Part shown: one piece after another, positions 9,841-21,692 of the stretch
How positions within the stretch are numbered: the stretch's first letter is position 1
Layout: each line of letters starts with the position of its first letter
From: Athripsodes cinereus
Lineage: Eukaryota; Arthropoda; Insecta; Trichoptera; Leptoceridae
DNA: 64,000 nt
Reading direction: 5' to 3'
NCBI GenBank assembly: GCA_947579605.1
Contig: OX388312.1
Span: forward strand, 22,281,313 to 22,345,312
Position numbers and translations under genes: made by a program
Notes under the pieces: generated by a model
Seen by the model: the letters and a program-made list of their open reading frames with translations, nothing else
Databases searched by the model: none
Told to the model about the DNA's origin: nothing

Positions 9841-11427
9841 AAATAATATTAATGCTCAGATATTACGAAATCATGAGTCATTTATTTTGGAAAAAAAAAC
9901 AAACGCTTTCACATATTCTAATATCACTAAGCTGAAAAAAGTGTTTTTCATCCATATAAAATTCTATCTTTTTTTTTTTTTTACGAAGGTAATTACGAAA
10001 GTAATCAATTTGTATTCTTTCCAAAATTAGTATTGATAATGTCTTGGTAAAAGACGAAACAATTGTCTACTCAGTTATAAAATATAGTGTGTATTTAAAA
10101 AAGTTAAGTGTTTACTTCATACCAAAAAGTTTTTTATTTCTGAAAACATCGTTTCCGTTATTCCTAAATGCTTTCATCACTTGGTGTTTTTTTCTAATTT
10201 AAAACAATGAGCAAAATAGATAAATATTTTTCAAAACAATATTGTTCTTTGTTTAAATATCTAATATAATAAATAGGTAGGTACCTATTATAAATTGTTC
10301 GCCAGCCTCGATAAATTAAATTCGTGAGTAATTTCACTTCCTAAAACTTAAATTCAATACATCGATTGCACCTAGTAGATATAGGATGTACCGACATTAT
10401 TCATAGCTGAAGATGAATAATAAGCGATTTAATTAATGTACAGGGTGTCTGTTCTGTGTTGTATTAGCACAATACATTGTTTCCTTACAATACGTTACTA
10501 GATTCATCGTTATAACAATGATAGGTATTTCAGTTTTGCAACCTTAACACATATATTTATAACATCACCCTATACAACTATAGAATCTATCCATCTTCTC
10601 TGTGTAAATATATTGGTATGTTTTCTATAATTTTATGTTACTGTCAAAGGCAAATATTGCGAAATTTAAAAAACAACGGTTTTATTTTACTATAATCATT
10701 CACACCAGCTATTTTAATGTTATGTGCCTAGGTAAAGAATATTATGCTGTTTTTAACGACAATATTTTGGGCTTGATTGCCGATTGGGTAATTGTCATTC
10801 ACTCTATCCTGCCTTTATGGCAGTCTCCATATTATTAGCAGTAGTCAGTGAAATAACTGTATGTGAAAACATACAAATGGTTCTCTTCGTGTTAATAAAA
10901 GTTTAAATACTTTGATGTTAACTAACACACATTGTCGTTTGATTGAATACCTATATCAAAATAGTTCATGGGTTATTATCATATTTTTTGTAAACCAATT
11001 GTAACAGAAAAAAGGACTTTTAATAAGGTAAATTACATTTTTTTAATCTCAAAGAAAAATAGTTTAGACTGACTGTAAGAAATTACTTTACAGTACATAC
11101 TAACTGACAGTATAAAGAGAAATATCAAATGTGACATACCTACGACAATAATATTGTTGGAAACTGTCATCCTGACAAAAATCTCTGATTATCAGAGGAA
11201 ATTTGCTCAAATCTCGATGTTGTTGCGCAGCTTTGCATTAGTTTATCCCTTTCACATTTTTAGAAGTTTAGGTAGATATATACATGAAAAAAATCTAGGC
11301 TCATCTTTTTAAAATTGCTACACTATTTTTCATTACAAATGCAACGACTGTGTAACAGTAATACATCTCGTGGGATTCATGGTAAAAGACAGATATTCGT
11401 CTACCACTTTTAAGACTTCTAATATCT
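9841..11427. other. Gene-free A+T-rich DNA
   Basis: No gene recognised. The segment 10079-10124 ('AGTGTGTATTTAAAAAAG', 'TTAAGTGTTTACTTCATACC') has an inverted relative at 29327-29373, so it is probably part of a dispersed repeat. A 67-codon frame at 10635-10838 shows no known domain. Confidence 0.5.
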
Positions 11428-11550
11428 TAAGTTCAGCGATGACGTATGCCACCTATTCAGAATCTCCTAACTTTGATTGAATTTTCGGATGTTTATTTTA
11501 GGCAGATTTACCGCTGGTTTCCCCACATGAGGGAATGGATGAATAATAAA
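11428..11550 (+). repeat. Repeat A, diverged copy
   Basis: 'TTCAGCGATGACGTATGCCA', 'CCTATTCAGAATCTCC' and 'GCTGGTTTCCCCACATGAGG' follow the family order. The middle block is degraded. Confidence 0.65.
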
Positions 11551-13601
11551 AATATATCTAATGAAGGTATGAACTGAGGGACAGAATTTCACACACATAC
11601 AGTAACATAATAACGTATGACCCAACTTGTACACCTACTCATAGTAGTAAATAGTAGTAATAGCATGTTCAAGTTCTCGTATAGCCAATATTCCAACGTT
11701 GGGAAGCGATGTAGGGATAGATACAATAATAATAATATGTAGGTAAGTAAATACTATGTGTAATTCGTAAACTAACTCTCCATTATGGACGTCGACCAAC
11801 AACAAACTGTAATACAAGTTCGATCTAAACGTGGGTAGGAATGGTGAAAAGGGTGACACCAATTCATAAATCACTATTGTTATTTTTATTTGTTATAATT
11901 TTTCCAGATTCAAATCGTGAATGCTTTGTTACTTATAGTGAGTCTGCTGATTATCATACTTGTTGAAATTTTCATACGTGTAGATGAAGATAAATGTATT
12001 ATAATTTAAATACATAAAGCTACAATTAAAAAAAGTTTCGGCTTTCTTTTGTACATATATCTTAAATGTTTATTATATCCCATGCTATTTTTTTTTGTAG
12101 TACGGTAGTAATGAAACTCATTCGGAAAGTTTTTGTTTTTCTTCACATAAACATTATTGTTACACTAAGATGTGTTGAGACCTCAAAAATAAATCGTAGG
12201 TATTTCTTAAATAAATTATAATATTTATCATTTTATTTGGTTATAAAGATTGATGTAAATTATGGGTAGATGGAAAACGCTCGCAAATCTTGAGTAAATA
12301 ATAAATTTCAATTTAGGTATACTTATGTGGGCTAGATTTCCTCATTGAATCACATACTTATTGAATTCGGATGTTTTTTTTTTAATATTATGTATGTTAC
12401 TGTTCCATTTTCAAAATCACTCCACAGTACCTACTTGCATCACCATCGTAACGTTATTATATTGGACATACATTCAATGTGATATACCTTGTATTTGGCT
12501 ATTTAATTTGCCTTCGTTTACTGTTTAAATTTGGAATATATGCACCGATGACCATGTCCTAAATAGGGGAATACAGGGCAAGCCGGAAACTTAAATATAA
12601 TCTGTTTATTATAATTTTAATATATTCAAAAGGTAAAGGATGTGTGTAAATACATTTGAAAAATTGTGAAACTACTTAAAAAAACACTCTATCCAAAAAC
12701 TACGGGGCTAAGCCTGATAGAGCGTGGGGCATAATCGAACATCCCCAATTATAATATTTTAAATATATGTAATTGAATTTAAACTTCGTTTAGCAAATCG
12801 CATTTTATTTTATATATAAAGTACTGTATTTAAATTGAGTACACAGTTTTTTGTTGTTTGTTTTTTGTTGAACTGATCTAAACAAAGCATGAAAATTGAA
12901 TTGTGAAAATCTAACAAAAATGCTTTGATTTCAAGTATAGTCATATGCAAAGTCTATTTTATGAATATAAAATTAAGGAAATCATCAATAAACTGTTAAA
13001 AACTACTGTACAAAAAAGACCATTTTCGTTATATTTGAACATTATGGAACAAAAGTTTAGCATACTGTAGTCTAGGATAGATGTTTCCAAAAAGAGTAAT
13101 CAAAGGTTGTACTCCACTGTCCGATTCTGCCCATGTCTCCCACATTTTAGTAGTAGGTATGTATGTAGGTACTTGAATAGATACCACCCAGTTACTACTG
13201 TTCGAGTTATATCGAACTTTAATTTGAATATTGTGACTACTAAAAAAATAGAACACAAAACAAAAGAATTCCTCTTCTAGATTTATTCGACTGTTTTATT
13301 TCGTCCTATTGAATAAATTTCGAGAGCTAATACAACTAATAAAAAGAATAGTTTGTTATATTATAAAAACTCCGTCTACTCTATGGTATACGCCGTGAAA
13401 TTATAGATGGATAAAATATTTTTTCAAATATATAAAGATGATGTTGAAAAAATATTGAATCTACTTGTTTTGTTTATTTGTCTCTGATGGATCAAAAGTA
13501 AAAATAATTGAATTGGGAAAACTAGAAATTATACTTTATAACCAAATTAGATTCTTTTTTCTGTGGAGCGTCCGGAAAAGATCTTTAGAACTTTAAAAGA
13601 T
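11551..13601. other. Gene-free A+T-rich DNA
   Basis: Short frames (such as 11635-11874 minus and 13029-13256 minus) carry no known domain. I see no repeat with a second copy here apart from simple A+T-rich words. Confidence 0.5.
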
Positions 13602-13778
13602 TTCGTCGGTAGCCTGGAGGTAGAGTCTCGGCCTTATGAACATGAAGTCCGAGGTTCGATCCCAGGTGCCGGCAAACTCCCCTTTCACGACACAAGCTTT
13701 TAACTTACTGTGAAAGGTGTATAAGGTTGCACTTGGGTTTATAACAAAACCCAGATATATCTTTTTTTTTAAAAAAAA
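13602..13778 (+). mobile_element. tRNA-derived SINE, family 1, full length
   Basis: The head 'TTCGTCGGTAGCCTGGAGG' contains an A box (about 13609-13620), and GGTTCGATCCC at 13653-13663 is a perfect B box about 33 bases further on, the spacing of a tRNA internal promoter. 'CCAGGTGCCGGCAAA' follows, like the 3' side of a tRNA. The body continues to 'CCAGATATATC', a run of T (13762-13770) that would stop RNA polymerase III, and then an A run (13771-13778), the tail used for LINE-driven retroposition. Other copies are at 26208-26394, 33985-34228 and 38654-38819. It is not a functional tRNA gene: the acceptor stem does not pair and the body is too long. Confidence 0.9.
13653..13663 (+). promoter_or_regulatory. 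B box of SINE family 1
   Basis: GGTTCGATCCC, a perfect match to the polymerase III internal B-box consensus. The A box is at about 13609-13620. Confidence 0.85.
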
Positions 13779-13929
13779 TAGTATTCCATTCTTTTCCGAG
13801 TGTCCTGAAAACGTGATCGGTAAAGTAAAGATAATTATCTTAATAATCTGACTTAAAATCTTATTAAACAATGTTCCAATTATAATTTCTCTAATTAAAA
13901 TGACTATTTGAATATTTTGGATTGACATA

Positions 13930-14303
13930 TAATAATTATCTCACTTACACTTATACCTGTTTGACATTAAATATTTATCCTCTTTTGACATTGAATTTTT
14001 AAGTATTATTGATTGACAAAAATAATAATTATCTCATTACTAATTTTTTTACTTGTATGACTTTATATTTATGAATCCTCTTCTTAAAATGACTTGTTTG
14101 AATATTTTATTTTGACATATTTATAAGAATTGTATTATATACATTTATTTTACCAGTATTACTATTTTTGATTCGACACACTAATTGTAATTTTTTTGTC
14201 ATGTTGTTGTTCTCTATTCTGATTTGATTGTAAACATGTTAAAGGCTAACTCCGTGAATATATGTAAATAAATAAAAAATAAATAAATAAAATAAAATAA
14301 ATT
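13930..14303 (+). mobile_element. Probable LINE 3' UTR with AAATAAAT tail
   Basis: Very A+T-rich sequence with recurring 'TTTGACAT' and 'ATAATTATCTCA' words ends in 'ACATGTTAAAGGCTAACTCC', 'GTGAATATATGTAAATAAAT' and a long impure AAATAAAT run (about 14263-14303). The ending parallels 6050-6117. No coding remnant is seen. Repeat A begins immediately afterwards. Confidence 0.45.
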
Positions 14304-14304
14304 A

Positions 14305-14435
14305 AATTCAGCGATGAGGTTTGCCACCTATCCTGAATGACTTTTATTTTTGGCATGGAGAGTAGGTACAGCTTGAATTTTTACTTCGTGTGGCCGGTCT
14401 GCTGGCTACCTCACATTAGGATATGCCGTGATAGG
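14305..14435 (+). repeat. Repeat A
   Basis: 'TTCAGCGATGAGGTTTGCCA', 'CCTATCCTGAATGAC', 'TTTTTGGCATGGAGAGTAGG', 'GGCCGGTCTGCTGGCTACCT' and 'AGGATATGCCGTGATAGGAT' follow the family order. The end hairpin is damaged ('CTCACATTAGGAT'). Confidence 0.8.
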
Positions 14436-15554
14436 ATAGTAGTAATTGTAGGTTCATATTTTTCTTCTCAGCCTGTTTCCGTCTACTTCCATAAAAAAAA
14501 CTTAATCCAATTTTTTCATGTCCTCCAATCTTGAGTTGCTTGTATCCAATTTAGACCAACATAGATTCAACCAATTAACCACACCGATTATTTCCAATTA
14601 AGAAGTACATAATATAGATTAGAATTCTAATTAAGAAGTAATGTAGGCATAATAGTTATACCTACTCTAAAGTGTAAATTATCAAATTTATCTTATTGTG
14701 AAGCATAAGCATAAACGTTATTATTTATCAACACCTAATTAGGAATAGTGCCTTAGGTAATATTACCATACATACTATTATAACAATATAGTTACACAAT
14801 TGTCTATAAATGCCATATACCTTCTTGATGTGTAATAATAGGTATATGCCTACATAAATAATTATAGGTGTAACAGTGTGATTGCTTTGTACAGAATACA
14901 TTATCACCTACAATAATTAGGACAAGATTGTTTGAGAATGTTGTATCTAATGTTTATCTAAGAATAATGAAATGATTCCCACATAAATAACCAAATCAGT
15001 TCGTGGATGAATAAATAGATTTGTGTGACTTCCAGGAAATGGATACCTGCACAAAAAAAATTACTCCATCTATATTATGTACCATAATTTATATGCAGCT
15101 ATATTATTATGTATGTTGGATGATTTATTCGGTACCGTTTGATGGAGCATCCATCTCAAGGGTGCAAGAATCTATGTTGGAAGAGCGATGTCTTCTATTT
15201 GCCCTTGAACGTTGTTATTGATTTTTTTTAAGGTTCTCGAGGAGTCGATTCCAGATGACGAGCCCTGTGTTAGGTACCGAAAGTCCTGTCATAGAAGCAG
15301 TTTTCGTTGGCTTTATTGATCTCATCCAGCATATTCGTCTCTGCTGAGTGTAGAGGTCTACTTGCAGCTGTTTTGAGAGCACAGAACTTAGAATGCTACT
15401 GATGTGTCATATTATTCAAGGTCTTGTAGACCAAGGTCTTTGACATCAATAATATCAAGCAAATATAAAACAAGGTTATGTGGAAAAAATGACAAATCAT
15501 GACAGAGATGTAAGCGAAATCACACAGCTGCAATATTGCAAATGAGATGCAACG
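14436..15554. other. No gene seen; one less A+T-rich block
   Basis: The block at about 15225-15390 is closer to balanced composition and reads like an old coding repeat, but no frame gives a protein I recognise. The remainder is A+T-rich. Confidence 0.45.
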
Positions 15555-15769
15555 AGCAGGGCTACTCTTGAAAAAACTAAACACGATCTTAATCTAGTCT
15601 TGATCTTGATCATACGACGCACGAAGTGACTATTGGCCAAACATACACGCAAAACGATCGCGCGCTAGCGGTAGCGCGGTGTTTTTGACCATAGTCCCTT
15701 CGTGCGTCGTATGATCAAGATCAAGACTAGATTAAGATCGTGTTTAGTTTTGTCAAGAGTAACCCTGCT
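15555..15769. mobile_element. MITE, 215 bp, long inverted repeats
   Basis: The left arm starts 'AGCAGGGCTACTCTTG' and the right arm ends 'CAAGAGTAACCCTGCT'. The arms are about 85 bases and nearly identical, including 'GATCTTGATCATACGACGCA'. The middle is G+C-rich ('CGATCGCGCGCTAGCGG'). There is no coding. The CAGGG-type end is reminiscent of hAT elements, but I see no clear 8-bp duplication around it. A solo end of the same family is at 59662-59686. Confidence 0.8.
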
Positions 15770-16299
15770 GATTTTTAAACTTTTTATCTGCCATGTGAAG
15801 CTTTGAACAACTACGAGTATTTACATGCTTACGTATTGCGGTGTGTGTTTATGTTTTCAATCAATCTATTTTTTTTTTTTATTTCTTGAGTAAAGACGGG
15901 TACAAATCTAGTATGTTAATTACCGCTTCGTAATTAGAAGGACTTAGAAAGTACCTACGTGATGAGACAAAATATTAAGAGATTCTTAAAGGAGACCATT
16001 TTATCATTTCTAAAAATTATACCAACTTAACACTTTAATATAATACTCAAAGATCTGCTTAAGTAAACTATGTATTAAGTGCTCTCCTTTAACCAAATGA
16101 ATGTTAATTTTTGACTTATAATAGTAGACCCAACATCAGCAGACAAAATATATGTATTGTTATGGTTACGGAGCGATCTTTGTCGTCTATTCTTTTAGAG
16201 TTGTCATGGAACGTCAGTCTGTGATAATTTATTAATATTTTATAAATTTTATTTAAATGAGTATAAGTGTTGTTCTTTCATGTTCTGTGCACATTAAAG
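15770..16299. other. No gene seen
   Basis: A+T-rich DNA without an assignable feature. Confidence 0.5.
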
Positions 16300-16350
16300 A
16301 GGCGCACCTGTCATTCGGATTCCGCAGAGGTCTAGGAACTTCCATTAATC
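16300..16350 (+). mobile_element. Possible LINE reverse-transcriptase scrap
   Basis: The frame starting at 16300 reads 'EAHLSFGFRRGLGTS', which resembles the conserved 'FGFR-GLGT' block of LINE reverse transcriptases. Recognisable identity covers less than 20 codons and the flanks give nothing further, so this is tentative. Confidence 0.35.
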
Positions 16351-17084
16351 CGAAAGTCTACACTTGATAAATCTTGTCAACATCATAGTGGGCAGCCTAA
16401 AGGGCTGGATTGGTAAGTCACTATCGCTTTTTTGAAATTTTTGAATACACATTGTCGATGTCCCTCTGGTTTAGGGAACATAACAGTAATAAAAATTGAT
16501 ACCTAAAGAAACATTTTCTTGACCAAAATTACAATAAAAAGGAAACAAAAGTTGAGTTGTCAAGAAATTTCTGCTAGGTATTCAGGCAGATTTTTTTTGC
16601 ATAGTAAATTGTTAGTTGTTGCGTCATTCAGTTTTCATGATATGGAATCCATTGAATTATTTTATCAATCATGTTAACCACTTCATTCATATCACAACTG
16701 TCAGCCCATTTTATTATGGAAGCAGGCACCCATCAAAAAGATATATTTGTATGATTTTGTTGAAATAAATAATACAAAATGTTTTCATGTGATTTTTATT
16801 AATGGTGCATCGATTTTCGGTTGTATCCTGTAAATTGCATTTCACAGTTACATTAGAGATAGCCAAAATAACATACTTTAAACTAGCTTGATGATTAGAA
16901 CGAGAGATATCGAGATTTAAGTCACAAAATAAAAAAAAAAACACGTAAAAGTACTGAATGAAAATATATGCATAATCTTCAAAAATAAATGGAAGTTCAT
17001 AGACTTAAACTTCTGCGGTATCCGGGTAGATGGTGTCTTCTACAAAATACTTAGGTAGTTTACTTTTTGTATGGCTTCGGCTTT
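16351..17084. other. No gene seen
   Basis: A+T-rich. A 76-codon minus-strand frame (16714-16944) has no known domain. Confidence 0.5.
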
Positions 17085-17215
17085 TATTAATAATCATTCC
17101 AAATCACATCCTTGGTTCTTGTTCAGAAAGTCAATGCACCGCCTCTGGGGTTGATCTATGGATGTCCATCCAGTCACTCTCGTACCTTCTTGCTGGACAC
17201 TTCTCCACCAAATAA
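17085..17215 (-). mobile_element. Repeat D, probable LINE C-terminal scrap
   Basis: The minus strand shares words with 59555-59655: 'CCAGAGGCGGTGCATTGA' against 'CCAGAGGTGGATTGATCACG', both preceded by 'GATC/T-ACCCC'. One minus frame of the second copy gives 'PQRWIDHVLSKNRVCL', similar in style to the G-R-P region of LINE proteins such as the one at 23720-23800. The family is uncertain and the frame is broken. Confidence 0.4.
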
Positions 17216-17862
17216 AATATGTATATACAGGAAAAACATACAATAACATCATAATAATATGGACCAAATAATTCTGTGCAATGAGCGAGTTTATCGTAGT
17301 AGTGCGATATCTTTCGACTAACCCATTTTATTAAGTAACAATATTTTGTTTTTCCAACCTCAATATGAACGTCCTTTCGATCGACATTATTGAATAAACA
17401 TCATTGTGTGACCTCTTTTCAAATGTTGTATTTTGAAAGATACCCACGGATTTTTCTTCTTTGTTCGTTTCTGTCAATGCCAAAGCAATTTCGTGAAAAA
17501 CTTTTGATTTTTTTTCTCGCATCTTTGTATAACGTAACATAATTCTCGGAATCATTAAAAGTTTTTACATGTAGCCCAAAATTATGATGCCTACATAATT
17601 TATTATTATTTTATACTTTGTTAATTATTGTATATTATTTTTTTGTACGCAGCACGCCTCGATACAGGGCAACCTAGTGAGGCTGCTGCAACTTAATTGT
17701 ATCCATATTAGTGATACATTGTCTCACCTTTTGTATGTTTATTGTTATTATTGATTGAATAAAGTACTGCTTTAAATACGACTGTTATTATCGGCTCACT
17801 AAATTTGCCCTGTGTCGATGGCAAATACTTTTATACAAGAGACAAATAATGATTATATTCTA
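17216..17862. other. No gene; possible retroelement 3' end
   Basis: Around 17640-17780 a less A+T-rich block ('GGGCAACCTAGTGAGGCTGC') runs into 'GATTGAATAAAGTACTGC', which contains an AATAAA signal. It may be an old LINE 3' UTR. No coding remnant is seen. Confidence 0.35.
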
Positions 17863-18047
17863 GACATTTTTAAATAAAATATTTTAACTTGAATCACTAT
17901 GTTTATTTGTAACATTAATTTAGAATAGGTACGTCTTGAAAAGCTCGTCAGTGGTGCAAGTGCACTGAAATCGCGAAAGCGTATTTAAAATTAATGTAAC
18001 AAATAAACGTGGTAATTCAAGTTTAAATATTTATTTTAAAAATGTAT
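17863..18047. mobile_element. MITE-like palindrome, about 185 bp
   Basis: The left arm 'ACATTTTTAAATAAAATATT', 'TTAACTTGAATCACTATG', 'TTTATTTGTAACATTAAT' pairs with the right arm ending 'AAATATTTATTTTAAAAATG'. Pairing is imperfect but extends about 65 bases on each side. The spacer (about 17935-17985) is less A+T-rich. No coding and no obvious target-site duplication. Confidence 0.65.
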
Positions 18048-18984
18048 CGAAATCGTTACATCGTTAATGCCTCTAAAATAAGTGAAATAATTATATTCTA
18101 CGTTGAAAAATAATATTACGCTTACAAGCGCATCATCAAAATGATGTTCATTGTTTGTAAGTTAATGTTAAAACGGTAGGTAGGTCTTGTAATAAAATAT
18201 CATTTCAAACGTTCATAATATATCGTAGCGCATTACAAACGCTATATAAATAAGATATTTCATCAAGCATTCCTTTTCTTTGATTCTAGTCTAATATACA
18301 GTCATATTCACACTCACCATTTATGTATATACATTTATGTATTAGGTACACATATCTTCTTCCATAAGGATTATCATAAAAACTTTGAAATGAAAAATGT
18401 TTTTCTCTTTCACATTTTATCCACAAGGTGGAGAACATTTATTATGCGGAATGAAATGAGAGTAAATAAATCATGAAGATAATTTGTACCATCTTCTTCT
18501 TTACGAACCTCGAGCGTTTAATGCATTCTATTGGTTCTTTTGAGCATTACTATGGTAGATAATAATATCACCCACGGTAGTGGTGGTTGGATCTCTGTAA
18601 TTACAGGTGCATTTTCATCTCAAGATGGAGCAGGTACGATAACATTTAAAGCCTTATTAATGGCGTACTCTACGTTATAAACTTTTTAATAGAGTTGTAG
18701 AAAATTATAGTTAAATCGTCTTAAATAATTAATGCCTGTAAAATTTAATCTGATTTCGCCGACAATATGGAAACTGTCACTTTTATCGTTATAATTAACT
18801 GCAAAGAAGTTTCAAAACTATTTAAATAAAGTATTTTATTAAGATGATTAAAACAGTCTAAAGAAATATTAAACGATGCGAAAACGCATCTTCCTAGAAG
18901 TCTATAACGGCCTGTAAATAAGTTAATTAAGTTTTCAATATATACCAATCAAATTGTTTTTTTAAAGTAAGATATACTCGTATA
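18048..18984. other. No gene seen
   Basis: A+T-rich. A slightly G+C-richer patch at 18570-18650 has no assignable identity. Confidence 0.5.
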
Positions 18985-18990
18985 ACAATA

Positions 18991-19181
18991 TATATTACGA
19001 TAGGTATGGTTCAATTGCAAGATATGCATCACTTGCAGGGTAGAGAAGAGAGTATTAGGTGTTCCGATGTTTGCGAATCGGCTTTGGCTGGCTTAAGTGT
19101 TTCACCTATATCTCTTACTCTCTTCTCTACCCTGCAAGTGATGCGTATCTTGATATTGAACCATACCTATCGTAATAATAT
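18991..19181. mobile_element. Repeat B palindromic element, about 190 bp
   Basis: The left arm (about 18994-19061) and the right arm (about 19103-19175) are inverted copies sharing 'TTACGATAGGTATGGTTCAA' and 'CATCACTTGCAGGGTAGAGA'. Between them lies the repeat B core 'GCGAATCGGCTTTGGCTGGC'. The core recurs at 4610-4640, 32320-32345 and 57205-57225, where the flanks differ. It codes for nothing. It could be a foldback transposon or two copies inserted head to head. Confidence 0.7.
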
Positions 19182-20946
19182 ATATCATACAAATACTTTC
19201 GTAGGTGTGAAAATCCAGCTATACGAAAAACAGAAATCAATTCGCATGAGATAATATAAGTTTATTTTAAAGAAACAACCAGCAAAACTGAGCAATGATT
19301 TCAAAAATAATAATATGAAATCGATTGAAAAATATCTATGAACGGTGTCCTTGGAAAAATAATTAGGTATATAAAAGTTATTCTCCACAAATGTTTGTAG
19401 GTACACAAGCTGTGGAGAAAAAAATATTTACCAAACCTACACGTGTATTTTCAATACTGAGGCTGATGGGTTAATGAACTTGATCTTATTGAAAGCCTTG
19501 GCTAACAGAAATTCAGACTTTTGAGTATAATACCTACATGGTACATTATAATGAGTTAGTATTGTAATAATATGTAAAAGTAGATAATATGTACGTTATG
19601 TTGTACCTAATAATAACAATATTATTATTGTGCTAGTTAAATGGGGTAGAAATACAACGATTTCCAATGGAGGGGAATTGATAAGACTCAACAATAGAGA
19701 GTAATAATATACCTATAGTAAGTATATTATGTATGTACATAGATCATTTATCCATTTTGCTAATCCACAGCCTGTAATATGAAGTTAACTATGCGTCTAG
19801 TAGGTATTGAAACCAGCCAATGTAAGAAAAATCTTTTTTATTTGTCTACACGCGAATTCAGTAGTAATAGGTACCTACAAGAGCAATAATCATAGAGTAA
19901 TATTGAAAATTGATATGATAATTGTTTTATTTTCATTACCCAGTTGAAGAGTTGAACAATTTTTATATAAAAATGATCAACAACAAAATTAAATCGACTG
20001 AGACGCTTTTTCATTCATATACGCGATATATTTTTTATTCCACTATTCAAAATATCCATACTGAAAAAAAAACTAAGTATTCTTATCTCTGCTGTTAGCT
20101 TGACAAAATTATAAAATAGTTTATTTTCAGGGGCATATTCAGCAAAACTAGTAAATATTTTCAGCAATATATATTTTTCCTAAAATAATATAATTTATTT
20201 ATCTACATTTGTGGATAATAAAACATCAGACATATAATAAATACATAGTTTTCATCAAAATACATTCTTTAGTAGATTAATCTCACCGCTGGAGCTTGTC
20301 GAAATAAAACTATGTTCATATAATAATATATTGCATTAAGGAAGCCCAAATGAATATAATATACATAAATGACAAAGTTCAATTAGTTTTTTCACCCCGC
20401 CTCCGCAAATATAACAAAGTTAGATTTATGTTGCAGGTGTTGAAAAGGATGACATCCAAATACATTAAATAACTTTTGGTCTAAATAAACATCATCACAA
20501 ACAACAGCTAACAGTCAACCTACACATACTCGTAAAATACTACCTACTCGTACAATAAGAGAGGACAAACATTGTATGTGAAGTATGACGGGAGATAACA
20601 GTTATTACCATTGAAAGAGTTGTTATTTTAATAACTGTTTTTGCCACATTGTTGGCTTGATGAAACCATAAAATATAATAACTTGTGAATTATTTTTCGT
20701 TGAAACCACGAAAGCGCGGACTTTTCCGCACTAACTAGACCCCAGAATTGCGGTACAACCAGTTTTAACTTTGTCTGTCTCATTGTTTCAATATTATAAT
20801 CTCCTTTGTTTCGGATTGCGGACAAAAAGCTTTAGAAAAATTGATAGAGTTTTAATGACTCCAGGCTATTGTTTCAATTTCAATTCCACAGTGACAGTAA
20901 TGTATGTTTCTGAATTTAAAAGATTCCATTGTTCACATAATTGATA
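19182..20946. other. Gene-free A+T-rich DNA
   Basis: No coding or dispersed repeat is recognised. A patch around 20695-20790 ('GAAAGCGCGGACTTTTCCGC') is less A+T-rich and unexplained. Confidence 0.5.
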
Positions 20947-21231
20947 TAATAATAATATTGATACTCATAAACATAACATAATAATCCACATATAGAAAAT
21001 TCAACAAAAATTTAATAAAAAATATCCTGAAATAAACTGACGATGAATGTTTTAAATAGCTTTATTTTTTAAGGCAAAAAGTCAAATGAATTGCTTTATT
21101 CCTAAATAGATTCTAAATTTACTTATAAGACATTGATAAATTAATAAATTATTACCAAAATTTCTCGCTTATCTTAATCTTTTAAAAACCCAAAGATAGG
21201 AGGCTTCTCTGGCGATGAGGATGCACAGGTA
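20947..21231 (+). repeat. Left arm of 285-bp inverted repeat
   Basis: It starts 'TAATAATAATATTGATACTC' and ends 'GATGCACAGGTA'. By eye it is the exact or near-exact reverse complement of 22954-23238, over the same length with no gap, so the two arms are recent or are being kept alike by gene conversion. Its inner end ('GGAGGCTTCTCTGGCGATGA') runs into the LINE remnant at 21236. Confidence 0.85.
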
Positions 21232-21235
21232 CATG

Positions 21236-21692
21236 TTGGAAAGTGTTTGAAACATGTATCCTCCCTGTGCTTACATATGGTCTGGAAACTATCACCTTAA
21301 CTGCGAGGACCATATATAAATTAAAATGTACACAGCGATCTATGGAAAGACAAATGTTAGGCATAAGTCTGAGATGTAGAATCAGAAATGAAGAAATCAG
21401 ACGCCGGACAAAAGTTGTCGACGTGGTGGATCGTATTGCCAAGCTAAAGTGGCAATGGGCAGGTCATGTTGCCAGACAAGGAACAGACAGATGGGCACCC
21501 AGAGTCCTAGGATGGAGACCATGGGACATGAAAAGAGGAATAGGCCGGCCTCAGAAACGTTGGGCCGATGATATTGTCCCTGTCGCGGGTAGCAGGTGGA
21601 TGAGAGAAGCCCAAATAAGAGAAAAATGGAAGAAATTAGAAGAGGCCTACATCCAGCAGTGGAGAGACGGCTGAAGAAGAAGAAGAAGAAGA
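21236..21692 (+). mobile_element. LINE 3' end (RT C-terminal region) with GAA tail
   Basis: The open frame 21243-21674 gives 143 residues of a LINE reverse-transcriptase C-terminus: 'FETCILPVLTYGLETITL' (the end of the RT thumb region), 'RSMERQMLGISLR', 'NEEIRRRTKV', 'AKLKWQWAGHVARQ', then 'GRPQKRWADDI' and 'EEAYIQQWRDG' before the stop. The frame is intact, so the insertion is not very old, but everything upstream is missing. The stop is followed by a GAA run (about 21674-21692), the element's 3' microsatellite tail. It lies just inside the left arm of the 285-bp inverted repeat. Confidence 0.85.

Noticed and set aside
13602..13778. A functional tRNA gene
   Set aside because: A and B boxes are good, but the acceptor stem does not pair, the sequence continues for over 100 bases in a body shared by three other copies, and it ends in an A tail. 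It is a SINE.
13593..13928. 111-codon minus-strand frame
   Set aside because: It runs antisense through the SINE and its T/A runs; a by-product.
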